Part shown: in pieces, positions 1 through 8,652 of the stretch
Position numbering within the stretch: the first letter of the stretch is position 1
Layout of the letters: each line of letters starts with the position of its first letter
Source: Rhizophagus irregularis
Taxonomy: Eukaryota > Glomeromycota > Glomeromycetes > Glomerales > Glomeraceae
Assembly: GCF_026210795.1 (NCBI RefSeq)
Contig: NC_089438.1
Span: forward strand, 4,113,501 to 4,177,500
Length of the DNA: 64,000 nt
Reading direction: 5' to 3'
Notes under the pieces: generated by a model
The model's input: the letters and a program-made list of their open reading frames with translations, nothing else
The model's database searches: none
What the model was told of the DNA's origin: nothing
Made by a program: the position numbers and the translations under genes

Positions 1-2657
1 TTTGCGAACTCCCCGACTCAAATGAGTTATCCGTTCTAATTTTAGCTTAGGAAGTTACCCACTTTGCAAATAAAAAAATACACACCTTTTTTAAAGTCTT
101 TTGATCAGTAATGCTTGAGATTCAAAGAACTTTCATCTGTTGTCCAGTATTTCAATACAAAATAGTGCTGTAACTAATAAATAAAAAAAGGAATAAATAC
201 AATCCAATAATAAGAAATCAGATAACAAATATAAAGTATAAACATTAAAAAAAAAATTTCACATTTTTAATATTTAATATGCACTCTTTTTCAAGAATTT
301 TTCTAGGAAATTTCTTCATTTCACCAGTGATTGTAAATCTCTGCATTTACCTATTATAAGAAAGAAAAAATTATTAATAGTGTGCTAAATTTTTATTTAA
401 TGGTAAAGAAGACATAGCCAATTCCTCCTTTAGAATTAGCAGACTTTATCAATAACAAAGTAGGATGTTATTTGCTTGAGTTGGTTATCAAGTGAACAAG
501 AGAAATAAAAAAAATTGAAAGAAAAAAGAAAAAAAGGGAATAAAAAATAAAAATAAAAATAAAATAAAATAAAAAAGAAAAGCAGGTAATTTCATAGGAA
601 TTACCCACTTTGCTCACCCTTACCCAACCAAACAAATAAATCCAGTACCCTCCTAAGTAAAATTTGTGAACTCCCCGACTCAAATGAGTTATCCATTCTA
701 ATTTTAGCTTAGAAAGTTACCCACTTTGCAAATAAAAAAATACACACCTCTTTTAACTCATCTAGAAAATCAGTGATGCTTGAAATTCAGAAAACTTTCA
801 TCTGTTGTCCAGTATTTCAATACAAAATAATGCTGTAATTGATAAATAATTGAATACAATTCAATAATAATAAGAAATCAGATAACAAATATAAAGTATA
901 AACATTAAAAAAAAAATTTCACATTTTTAATATTTAATACGCACTCTTTTTCAAGAATTTTTCTAGGAAATTTCTTCATTTTACCAGTGATTGTAAATCT
1001 CTGCATTTACCTATTATAAGAAAGAAAAAATTATTAATAGTGTGCTAAATTTTTATTTAATGGTAAAGAAGACAGCCAATTCCTCCTTTAGAATTAGCAG
1101 ACTTTATCAATAACAAAGTAGGATGTTATTTGCTTGAGTTGGTTATCAAGTGAACAAGAGAAATAAAAAAAAGAAAAAAAAAGAAAAAAAAGGGAATAAA
1201 AAAAATAATAATAAAAATAAAATAAAATAAAATAGCAGGTAATTTCATAGGAATTACCTACTTTGCTCACCCTTACCCAACCAAACAAATAAATCCAGTA
1301 CCCTCCTAAGTAAAATTTGTGAACTCCCCGACTCAAATGAGTTATCCGTTCTAATTTTAGCTTAGGAAGTTACCCACTTTGCAAATAAAAAAAATACACA
1401 CCTTTTTTAAAGTCTTTTGATCAGTAATGCTTGAGATTCAAAGAACTTTCATCTGTTGTCCAGTATTTCAATACAAAATAGTGCTGTAACTAATAAATAA
1501 AAAAAGGAATAAATACAATCCAATAATAAGAAATCAGATAACAAATATAAAGTATAAAAATTAAAAAAAAAAATTTCACATTTTTAATATTTAATACACA
1601 CTCTTTTTCAAGAATTTCTCTAGGAAATTTCTTCATTTCACCAGTGATTGTAAATCTCTGCATTTACCTATTATAAGAAAGAAAAAATTATTAATAATGT
1701 GCTAAATTTTTATTTAATGGTAAAGAAGACATAGCCAATTCCTCCTTTAGAATTAGCAGACTTTATCAATAACAAAGTAGGATGTTATTTGCTTGAGTTG
1801 GTTATTAAGTGAACAAGAGAAATAAAAAAAAATAAAAAGAAAAAAGAAAAAAGAAAATAAAAAAATAAAAATAAAAATAAAATAAAATAAAAAAGAAAAA
1901 GCAGGTAATTTCATAGGAATTACCCACTTTGCTCACCCTTACCCAACCCAAACAAATAAATCCAGTATTCTCCTAAGTAAAATTTGTGAACTCCCCGACT
2001 CAAATGAGTTATCCGTTCTAATTTTAGCTTAGGAAGTTACCCACTTTGCAAATAAAAAAATACACACCTCTTTTCACTCATCTAGAAAATTAGTAATGCT
2101 TGAGATTCAGAAAACTTTCATCTGTTGTTCAGTATTTCAATACAAAATAGTGATGTAACTAATAAATAAAAAAAGAAATAAATACAATCCAATAATAAGA
2201 AATCAGATAATAAATATAAAGTATAAACATCAAAAAAAAAAAAATTTCACATTTTTAAAATTTAATACGCACTCTTTTTCAAGAATTCCTCTAGGAAATT
2301 TCTTCATTTTACCAGTGATTGTAAATCTCTGCATTTACCTATTATAAGAAAGAAAAAATTATTAATAGTGTGCTAAATTTTTATTTAATGGTAAAGAAGA
2401 CATAGCCAATTCCTCCTTTAGAATTAGCAGACTTTATCAATAACAAAGTAGGATGTTATTTGCTTGAGTTGGTTATCAAGTGAACAAGAGAAATAAAAAA
2501 AATTGAAAGAAAAAAGAAAAAAAGGGAATAAAAAATAAAAATAAAAATAAAATAAAATAAAAAAGAAAAGCAGGTAATTTCATAGGAATTACCCACTTTG
2601 CTCACCCTTACCCAACCAAACAAATAAATCCAGTACCCTCCTAAGTAAAATTTGTGA
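1..2657. repeat. Tandem array of ~660-bp units, left block
   Basis: Four near-identical units begin at about 1, 663, 1316 and 1983. Each starts with a TTTGTGAACTCCCCGACTC box and ends in CCTCCTAAGTAAAA. Units differ mainly in poly-A tract length and small indels. Both halves contain copies of a GCAAAGTGGGTAA-like phrase on the minus strand. The short minus-strand reading frames (468-683, 1094-1336) are identical in each unit and fray in the A/T tract, so they look like by-products of the repeat. The array continues at 15127, so it was one array before the 12.5-kb element inserted. Confidence 0.95.
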
Positions 2658-2663
2658 ACTCCC

Positions 2664-3053
2664 AGTAGTATGAAAACCCCAATTCTGGCTCACCTACTTA
2701 TCTCATAATCTAAACCGTTTATTAATATTTTCACCTACTTATATCTACATATTTTATAACCTAAATCACCTTTTTTATATTTTTACCTACTTATATCCTA
2801 CTTATCTCATAATCTAAACCGTTTATTAATATTTTCACCTACTTATATCCTACTTATTTCATAATCTAAATCATTTATTAATATTTTCACCTACTTACCC
2901 CCAACTGAACAAGAAATAGGATTTCAAAGCCAACGGAGCCAAAAAAGGTAAGGAATATTAACCCATCCAGGAAACCAGCCATGGAGTCAATAGAGCGGAA
3001 TAGCAAGGCAAGCAATTACCCTTATACCGAGAAAAAATGTAATTGAATAAAAG
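2664..3053. repeat. Left terminal inverted repeat of the Polinton-like element
   Basis: About 390 bp, matching the reverse complement of 14736-15126 with only two differences seen by eye: a one-base indel and one C/T change. The outer 250 bp contain repeated blocks built from CACCTACTTATATCC and CATAATCTAAA phrases. The inner 100 bp are unique sequence ending in the A-rich motif shared with other gene starts. Two differences in ~390 bp suggest a recent insertion. Confidence 0.97.
3029..3053 (+). promoter_or_regulatory. Shared A-rich upstream motif, copy 1
   Basis: The motif reads GAGAAAAAATGTAATT followed by GAATAAAAG and ends 24 bp before the ATG at 3078. Near-identical copies precede three other genes of the element. 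This copy lies at the inner edge of the left inverted repeat. A promoter or transcription-start element is inferred from position and recurrence only. Confidence 0.6.
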
Positions 3054-3077
3054 ATTCACATATAAAAGACTTACAAG

Positions 3078-3761
3078 ATGTCACAATACAGACCATTACT
3101 AAGACGTATACTAGGCCAGTTTGAACTCAACATAGAAGAATGGGTAAAGGAAATAATGTGGTATTTAGATATAGCATATTTAAAAGCTTTAGATTCCGAA
3201 TTTAGCAAAGAAAGTATGTTAGTATCTGGATTAGAAGAGCTAGTAGAAATATTTGATGAGATGTTAGAAGGTGATGATATATGGATACATCCATCACTTT
3301 TATCACGAATAAGATATTCTATTCTACCAGATGAGATGGCAATATATGAAAGATTTTCAGATATCATTAAGAACTTCTCAGAGGATAAAGAATTAGCATA
3401 TGCATTATTAGACTTAGTAGAAATATTATCAAAAAAGAAACCTACAACATTCAACATTATAGATTACAATATACAAAGAATATTCACAAATCCTAATGAT
3501 GAATATAGAAATGAATTCAGCATCTATCATATAAAAGGAGATGAAGATATGGATGAAGACACAGATGAAGATATAGATGAAGACATAAATGAAGAAGAGC
3601 AGAATGAATTCAATGAATACTACCAAAATCTTGCACCAACCACCGAGAGTCAGCTGGATAGGCTAAAAAATGAGTTGGCTATAACTCTATGTGACGAATG
3701 TCTTATGCCAACAAGAAGTCATGAATGCGATTGCTGGATTTTACAAATAGAGGGTTTCTAG
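3078..3761 (+). CDS. Acidic protein with a C-terminal Cys/His cluster (element cargo)
   Basis: A 227-residue intact frame in the Polinton-like element; I do not recognise its family. The first ~130 residues look mostly helical and amphipathic. Residues ~155-178 are a low-complexity Asp/Glu run made of repeated DEDxDED units. The last 30 residues hold CDECLMPTRSHECDC, spaced like a small zinc-binding knuckle. The ATG at 3078 lies 24 bp after the A-rich motif shared with other genes of the element, which supports this start. It ends 20 bp before the convergent gene at 3782. A structural or transcription role is possible, but nothing in the sequence decides it. Confidence 0.8.
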   Translation: MSQYRPLLRRILGQFELNIEEWVKEIMWYLDIAYLKALDSEFSKESMLVSGLEELVEIFDEMLEGDDIWIHPSLLSRIRYSILPDEMAIYERFSDIIKNFSEDKELAYALLDLVEILSKKKPTTFNIIDYNIQRIFTNPNDEYRNEFSIYHIKGDEDMDEDTDEDIDEDINEEEQNEFNEYYQNLAPTTESQLDRLKNELAITLCDECLMPTRSHECDCWILQIEGF

Positions 3762-3781
3762 TTTTCAGTGAAACCATTTTT

Positions 3782-4573
3782 TTACCTCTCGCAATCTGGA
3801 ATAGGTGCATCACAAATAAAATCTCTAAAATCATATGGATTAGAAAACAACTTCTGTAAGAACTTATAAACCATATCAGCATCCAATTCAGTCTTAGTGC
3901 CAAATATATTAACCTTACCAGATTTAGGCCAGATATGTACCCGAATCTTTGAAGTAAAGATTATAGCAATTTTAGAATGAATATCACCTGCATCATTCTT
4001 AATATACTTTATTGGAAAGGGAAGAATCTCACGAATACCATCTATAGATTCTAAAGCATATGCTAAGGTAGAAAGATTAATAAACTTATCACCCCCAATA
4101 TTAATCACAAATTTATAATTGCGCAGGAGAGCCTTATTTTCACCCACAAGTTCTACAGAAGAAAATTCAGGTAGGGAACATTCAGAAAGGTAACGTAAGA
4201 AGATAGCAACAGGATCAAAAGACCCGAAAACTTGTATACTACCAGATTTAGGAAAATAATGAATAGTATGTACAGTATCAGCTAAGATGATAACAAACTC
4301 AATGCATGCATTAAAAGTGCTACCATCCCCTGTACGTCGCCGTCTATTTAATGGATTGTCAGGTGTACTTCGTCTGCATCGCCTCTCACCTTTTGGTTTA
4401 GACAAGTACTGTTCATAACCCTCAAAAGCTTTATGAATAAAGTTGCTATTAATGGCAATAACATCCTTAGTAGGTTCAAGCTTATGACCAAGCACGGTGT
4501 AATCAAGTCCTTCAACATTGATCTTAAATTCAGTAATAGTAAGAGATGGAATAAGTTCACTAAAAGTAAGCAT
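3782..4573 (-). CDS. Two-repeat protein, possibly TBP-like fold (element cargo)
   Basis: An intact 263-residue frame. Two segments resemble each other: IHYFPKSGSIQVFG near residue 105 and VHIWPKSGKVNIFG near residue 212, each followed by an acidic/hydrophobic helix. Two similar halves, each with a strand-turn-strand of the form (I/V)H-x-(F/W)-P-K-S-G-x-(I/V), recall the duplicated saddle of TATA-binding-protein-like domains found in some large DNA viruses. This is a fold guess from pattern, not a family match. A basic linker (RRCRR...RRRR) lies near residues 63-80. It shares a ~104-bp divergent spacer with the F-box gene at 4678. If the guess holds it could be an element-encoded transcription factor. 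Confidence 0.75.
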   Translation of the reverse strand: MLTFSELIPSLTITEFKINVEGLDYTVLGHKLEPTKDVIAINSNFIHKAFEGYEQYLSKPKGERRCRRSTPDNPLNRRRRTGDGSTFNACIEFVIILADTVHTIHYFPKSGSIQVFGSFDPVAIFLRYLSECSLPEFSSVELVGENKALLRNYKFVINIGGDKFINLSTLAYALESIDGIREILPFPIKYIKNDAGDIHSKIAIIFTSKIRVHIWPKSGKVNIFGTKTELDADMVYKFLQKLFSNPYDFRDFICDAPIPDCER

Positions 4574-4623
4574 GTCTGGTTTTTTCTATTGATAGAAAAG
4601 AAATGTTCAAATTATTTTATCCT

Positions 4624-4648
4624 AAGAAAAAATCTAATTAAATAAAAC
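4624..4648 (+). promoter_or_regulatory. Shared A-rich upstream motif, copy 2
   Basis: It reads AAGAAAAAATCTAATT followed by AAATAAAAC, matching copy 1 at 21 of 25 positions, and ends 29 bp before the ATG at 4678. It lies in the divergent spacer with the gene at 4573, so it could serve both directions. Confidence 0.55.
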
Positions 4649-4677
4649 TTCTTCATCAATATCTCATATGAGATACC

Positions 4678-5190
4678 ATGACAAACAATAGCTTACCTTT
4701 CAAACTTTTAGAAAAGATATTCAAAACTTCATATGAAGGTACTTACTCCCGTTGGCATTATCTTTGCAATTATGCATTAGTATGTCGAAAATGGGCTGTA
4801 GTAGCAAACTCTCTCCTATGGGGTGAAACAGACCTTTATAACCTCTATAATATTAAGGAGTTCCAAATGTACAAACATCTCACAAAACCAGGGACAGTAT
4901 GTGGAAAATATATCAGAAAGCTTAATATGGATGGAGTATTATTATGGCCTATCTGTATTGTAAAAATGCTACAAGCTTGCCCCAATATCCAGGAACTTAG
5001 CATAATAGATTATCAATACTATGGTGGAAAAGGTGACGTTAGAGATTTGCTAAGTGAAATCCTGCATATATTACCAAACCTTCAAAAGCTAGATATCAGA
5101 TATAGTCGATATTTTAAAAATAGAAATGCCATTGAAAAACTCATAGAAACCCGTAAAGACCTAGAAATCAGAGTAACATGGCAAATGTAA
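4678..5190 (+). CDS. F-box protein with leucine-rich repeats (element cargo)
   Basis: 170 residues. The N-terminus LPFKLLEKIF, followed by LVCRKWAVVANSLLW, matches the F-box pattern (LPxELLxxIF ... CRxWxxxxxxxLW), the Skp1-binding module of SCF ubiquitin ligases. The C-terminal two-thirds has LRR-like strands (YIRKLNMDG, NIQELSIID, NLQKLDIRYS). Short F-box/LRR proteins of this type are very common in Glomeromycotina, but this copy lies well inside a Polinton-like element and has the element's own upstream motif 29 bp before its ATG. That makes it cargo rather than a neighbour. Its role would be to present a target for ubiquitination; the target is unknown. Confidence 0.85.
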   Translation: MTNNSLPFKLLEKIFKTSYEGTYSRWHYLCNYALVCRKWAVVANSLLWGETDLYNLYNIKEFQMYKHLTKPGTVCGKYIRKLNMDGVLLWPICIVKMLQACPNIQELSIIDYQYYGGKGDVRDLLSEILHILPNLQKLDIRYSRYFKNRNAIEKLIETRKDLEIRVTWQM

Positions 5191-5207
5191 TATTTGTAAA
5201 GGCTAAT

Positions 5208-5345
5208 CACTGCCAAAAATTTGGGCACTGCCCTGTTACTGCCCGTCACTGCCGAAAAAATTTGGGCACTGCCCTGTCACTACCCGTCACTGCCGAAAAA
5301 ATTTGGGCACTGCCCTGTCACTGCCCGCCACTGCCCATCATTGCC
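5208..5345. repeat. 41-bp tandem repeat, GC-rich
   Basis: Just over three copies of a ~41-bp unit containing CACTGCCGAAAAAATTTGGG and CACTGCCCTGTCACT. It is much richer in GC than its surroundings. It lies immediately after the F-box gene and is entered by the zinc-finger frame read on the minus strand, which stops within it at 5318. The + strand reading frame at 5178-5387 is only a translation of this repeat. Confidence 0.85.
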
Positions 5346-5459
5346 GCAGAAGTTTGGGAAACACATGGATTTTTTCTAGCAAGATGACGCTTTAACTTAG
5401 AGGGAAAGTCAAAACTTGCTCCACATAGATGACAGGTTAATCTTCCTCGAGAGTGTGAA
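5318..5459 (-). pseudogene. C2HC zinc-finger segment downstream of the protease
   Basis: On the minus strand, directly after the A8 tract at 5460-5467, one frame encodes TCHLCGASF...LKRHLARKNPC, a zinc-finger spacing of C-x2-C-x12-H-x6-C. It has no start codon of its own. It becomes continuous with the protease frame (5437-5790) if the A8 tract had one more A. It is therefore probably the C-terminal domain of the Gag-protease polyprotein rather than a separate gene. It runs into the 41-bp repeat and stops at 5318-5320. Confidence 0.55.
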
Positions 5460-6338
5460 TTTTTTTTAAGTCGATAGTATCCATCTGCAAGGAAGTCACG
5501 TTAGTTTTCCGTTTATGTAGAGAAATTGGAATGGTAATTTTTTTACGTGATGATAGAGGGATGGTCAGTTGCCGATTTTGGAAATCTAGAATGACATTAG
5601 CACGATCAATCCAAGGTACACCTAGCAATAAAAAGTCCTTATCACTCTTAACAACCATGAAGTCATCTTCAATTTTTTTTAGAGTTCTCCCCATCATATA
5701 CAAGAATACTAAGACCATATACTGTCCCAATAGTATCAGATTTTGTTGCAACACCACTAAGGTCAGGAGCATTACTTCTATCGACATCAAGATTTAGGCG
5801 CTTCACGATATTGTTAGATATCAGAGAACTATCAGAACCAGTATCAAAAATTGTCGTAGGAATAACTAAAGATTTTTCACTCTCAGGTGCGACTACTTTG
5901 GTCTTAATAGTGACTACATCACTAGCAGACTTGCGGTTAACAATTCCAATACCTGCTATAGAAGACCATAAGTCATTATTACATATAACATCATCATTTT
6001 TACGGATTAAATTTGCAGCCATACTATTAGTTACAACTGAAATCATAGGATGAAGGATAGATGTGAAAAGGTCCTTAACATTATCCCAAACTTTTTCACG
6101 TGTTTTTATCAAGGGTTCTCCTTTAAGCTGACTGAGTACTGGTTCTTTATAATTAATGAATTCAGCATTCAGAGCATTGTAAGCAGATATAACAGTCTCT
6201 TTTGGTACAGCATTAACGAAGGATTGAACCAGAAGCTTTAAGAGTTGTATAAAAACTTCAAAGATAATACGCTGCCTTTCAAGTTGTGATTTTTTCTTAT
6301 CAGTAGGCTTTTTATCTACACGTTTCCTTTCTGTAGGC
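5437..6338 (-). pseudogene. Retropepsin-like aspartic protease, frame-broken
   Basis: Two overlapping minus-strand frames make one aspartic protease of the retroviral/retrotransposon type. The first (5669 up to 6338) has a helical lead followed by the active-site motif DTGSDSSLISN; the second (5437-5790) has the C-terminal LLGVPWIDRANVILDF, corresponding to the conserved I-L-G strand. The frame changes at an A8 tract (5673-5680): one A fewer would join them. Upstream, the protease frame joins the Gag frame at an A10 tract (6339-6348) if one A is dropped. Retropepsins normally mature Gag polyproteins, so this belongs functionally with the Gag gene. No reverse transcriptase or RNase H lies in the element. 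Whether the breaks are mutations, assembly errors or slippage sites cannot be told here. Confidence 0.8.
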
Positions 6339-8303
6339 TTTTTTTTTTAATTCATAGCAGGCATGTCCAGAGTCTGAATCACTATCAGAGGAGTCAGAGG
6401 AGTCAGAGGCGTCAGAAGAGTTAGAGGAATCAGAGGAGTCATGTGCATAATTTGTTTTCCTCTTTCCCTTCTTAGATTTTGGACAGGAACTCTTAGTATA
6501 ACCAGATTTTCCACAACTTGAGCATTTCTTTGATTTCTTTGGTTTGCGTGTACCTGAACTTATACCAAATACCTGATTACCACGGTAAATATGGTCAGAT
6601 GGTAAATTTTTATTAAGTTCTGTATCAATAAATATTTCAAGATCACTAAGGGTTACTTTACTTATATCGATATCTCTTGGAAGACCTAATTTATATGCTA
6701 AAGCAAGTAATCTCTGAAATGATGTATCATTTTGAGGACTTGAAAATGGACTAGAAGATGGTACTGGTACTGCAGATGATCTAGCCGTAGTCATAGGAAT
6801 TTTAGAATTTATAAGATTCTCAATATCCGCTAAAGTTGGACCCTGGTATGTAACTATAGGAGTAGGTGGCATATCTGTCCTGTATTTCTCAACTTCTTCC
6901 AATTTATTCAGAATAGATGCAACTGAATTTTCTAAACCAATACGTCGCGCATCCAACTTATTTTCACTGGAAAGACCATTTAAGAACTGTTGCCATACTA
7001 ATTCATTCTGATTTACCTCTGGAAGAGTTGGATATGCAAGTCTAACCATTCTTCGTAATTTAGAATAGAATCGGCTTACAGTATCACTACCCTGAACAAT
7101 AGCATTAAATGCAAGCTTAGACTTTTCAGATGTTATAGTAGGGAAGTAATGCTTAAAACGATATATTAATTGTCCAATACGTATTCCAGGAGCCACAATT
7201 GTACCTCCATTATTAGCATTAGGATTATTAACAGCTATATCAGTAGGACGACCCTTGACTATTGACCAATCTTCATCCCATACAGTATGATCAGGTATAA
7301 AATTAGCACCAGTAATAGTATTAACTGCAGCTGCTTGTCCATGTAATACACCAGCCCCTCCACGAAATTGATTCGCCACTACAGCCTGTATAGCGCCATT
7401 ATTCAAAGCATTAAAAGCAGCAAGATTGGCCACACCAGTATTATCCAGAAGATTTACACATTCCCAATTTTTTCCTTTAATATGTATTTCATACCAATCT
7501 CTAGCATCATCTTCAAGTAAAGTTTCAAAGATCCCATGAATCCTAACACGAGTCCTAGCATTAGCAGCAGGATCAAGTCCAGCAGACTCACACCATTGCC
7601 TGAATTCTTGAAGCCAAAGTTCTGGATCTTCACCAGATGCTCCTCTAAATTTTTTAGGTGCATATCCTGCCATTATAGGTTGTTGTATTACCGGAGGGTT
7701 ATTTTGTAATGCTAGAATCTGTTGATTCAAATTATTGACCTGATTTTGCAAATTTTGACCATGATTGCGACAGTTTAAAAATTGCCCTCTCCATGCTCGA
7801 GCTTGCTGAATGATACCATTAGCCCGCCTTCTACTTCGCTCTGTTTCAGTATTATAGCGCTGTAATAATCTATGAGCATTTATTCTACTCTCATCACGTT
7901 CTCTCTGGACATTAGCTAGTTGGATTTGACTGTTAGCAAATTGAGCCTGGATGTTAGCCAATTGGATCTGAGTATTTTGTGCAAGGCCTTCCCAATGTTG
8001 GCGATGACGCACTTCATTTGCATATGCATCCTCATAGGTACGTCTTGTTCTTAGTATAGTAGCACGTGTATTATTAAGTTCTTGTCTAAGATATTCTTCA
8101 CGGTTATGTGCATCATCTAACAAACCTTCAAGTCTATCCTCCATATTATCTTGATCTTCTATAATATTTCGCAACTCATTAGCATATCGGATAATGGCAT
8201 CAAGACTATCATTTGCAGTGTTAAATAAATGATTTATATGAGGGTGTGCTGCTATAGTTGTACGATCAAGGTGAATACGAATACCAGCTACACTATATAT
8301 TTG
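6312..8303 (-). CDS. Gag-like capsid/nucleocapsid protein with zinc knuckle
   Basis: The frame is open from 8303 to the stop at 6312, about 620 residues when counted from 8174. Order: coiled-coil region (first ~150 residues, rich in Arg/Gln/Asn), a retrotransposon Gag-type core (KKFRGASGEDPELWLQEF ... ARDWYEIHI, then FKHYFPT ... TVSRFYSKLRRMVRLAYP ... VWQQFLNGLS), a CCHC-type zinc knuckle near residue 550 (CSSCGKSGYTKSSC), and a Ser/Asp-rich acidic tail. The knuckle has Tyr (TAT, 6498-6500) where His is usual, consistent with a CAT-to-TAT change. The likely N-terminal coiled coil (8293-8652) is in another frame and overlaps by ~10 nt. This would be the particle-forming protein; in a Polinton context it would stand in for the jelly-roll capsid, which is inference. 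Confidence 0.85.
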   Translation of the reverse strand, partial: QIYSVAGIRIHLDRTTIAAHPHINHLFNTANDSLDAIIRYANELRNIIEDQDNMEDRLEGLLDDAHNREEYLRQELNNTRATILRTRRTYEDAYANEVRHRQHWEGLAQNTQIQLANIQAQFANSQIQLANVQRERDESRINAHRLLQRYNTETERSRRRANGIIQQARAWRGQFLNCRNHGQNLQNQVNNLNQQILALQNNPPVIQQPIMAGYAPKKFRGASGEDPELWLQEFRQWCESAGLDPAANARTRVRIHGIFETLLEDDARDWYEIHIKGKNWECVNLLDNTGVANLAAFNALNNGAIQAVVANQFRGGAGVLHGQAAAVNTITGANFIPDHTVWDEDWSIVKGRPTDIAVNNPNANNGGTIVAPGIRIGQLIYRFKHYFPTITSEKSKLAFNAIVQGSDTVSRFYSKLRRMVRLAYPTLPEVNQNELVWQQFLNGLSSENKLDARRIGLENSVASILNKLEEVEKYRTDMPPTPIVTYQGPTLADIENLINSKIPMTTARSSAVPVPSSSPFSSPQNDTSFQRLLALAYKLGLPRDIDISKVTLSDLEIFIDTELNKNLPSDHIYRGNQVFGISSGTRKPKKSKKCSSCGKSGYTKSSCPKSKKGKRKTNYAHDSSDSSNSSDASDSSDSSDSDSDSGHACYELKKKAYRKETCR

Positions 8304-8652
8304 CTATAGTTGTCCGATTATTTAAGATTTCTGTAATAGGGTCAGGAGGAATTGCTGCCATATTTTTCCGTTGTCTATTAGCAAGTTCTTTTATTCGATC
8401 TTTGAGTTGAATATTTAGAGTATCAACTTCAATCAGCTGACGTTCTAATGCTTGAAGCCCTTCCTCCTTTAGTGATGCCGTTTCTAATACTTTCTTAAGC
8501 TTTGCACGCAACTCAGCATTTTTTTGCCTAAGTTCTTCTATCTCAGATTCATGACCCTCGATTACACCATACAGGTATTTTATATATTGCTCTTGTGATT
8601 GCAATGTATGTGCAAGCTTTGTAATCTGTGTCTTTAACGATGTATCTTCCAT
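8293..8652 (-). CDS. Coiled-coil protein, probably N-terminal part of Gag
   Basis: About 119 residues from the ATG at 8652. It is a nearly continuous heptad-type coiled coil (SEIEELRQKNAELRAKLKKV) and ends NNRTTIANI. The Gag frame takes over within ten bases and also carries RTTIA shortly afterwards, so a one-base frame change near 8293-8303 may have split one protein. Alternatively it is a separate small protein. Its 5' end overlaps the integrase start on the other strand by 13 bp (8640-8652), leaving no divergent promoter between them, and none of the element's A-rich motifs is present here. Confidence 0.7.
   Translation of the reverse strand: MEDTSLKTQITKLAHTLQSQEQYIKYLYGVIEGHESEIEELRQKNAELRAKLKKVLETASLKEEGLQALERQLIEVDTLNIQLKDRIKELANRQRKNMAAIPPDPITEILNNRTTIANI

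Noticed and set aside
468-683. Minus-strand frames of ~70-80 residues repeated at 468-683, 1094-1336 and 15590-15799
   Set aside because: Identical start in every 660-bp unit and a C-terminus made of A/T-tract codons that varies with tract length. They are translations of the tandem repeat, with no independent sign of coding.
5178-5387. + strand frame of 69 residues after the F-box gene
   Set aside because: It is the translation of the 41-bp GC-rich tandem repeat, and the opposite strand carries a better-supported zinc-finger segment.
7454-7663. Frames opposite or out of phase within gag, polymerase and other long genes (e.g. 7454-7663, 10146-10526, 11713-11919, 13060-13353)
   Set aside because: Shadows of well-supported genes with no family features of their own.
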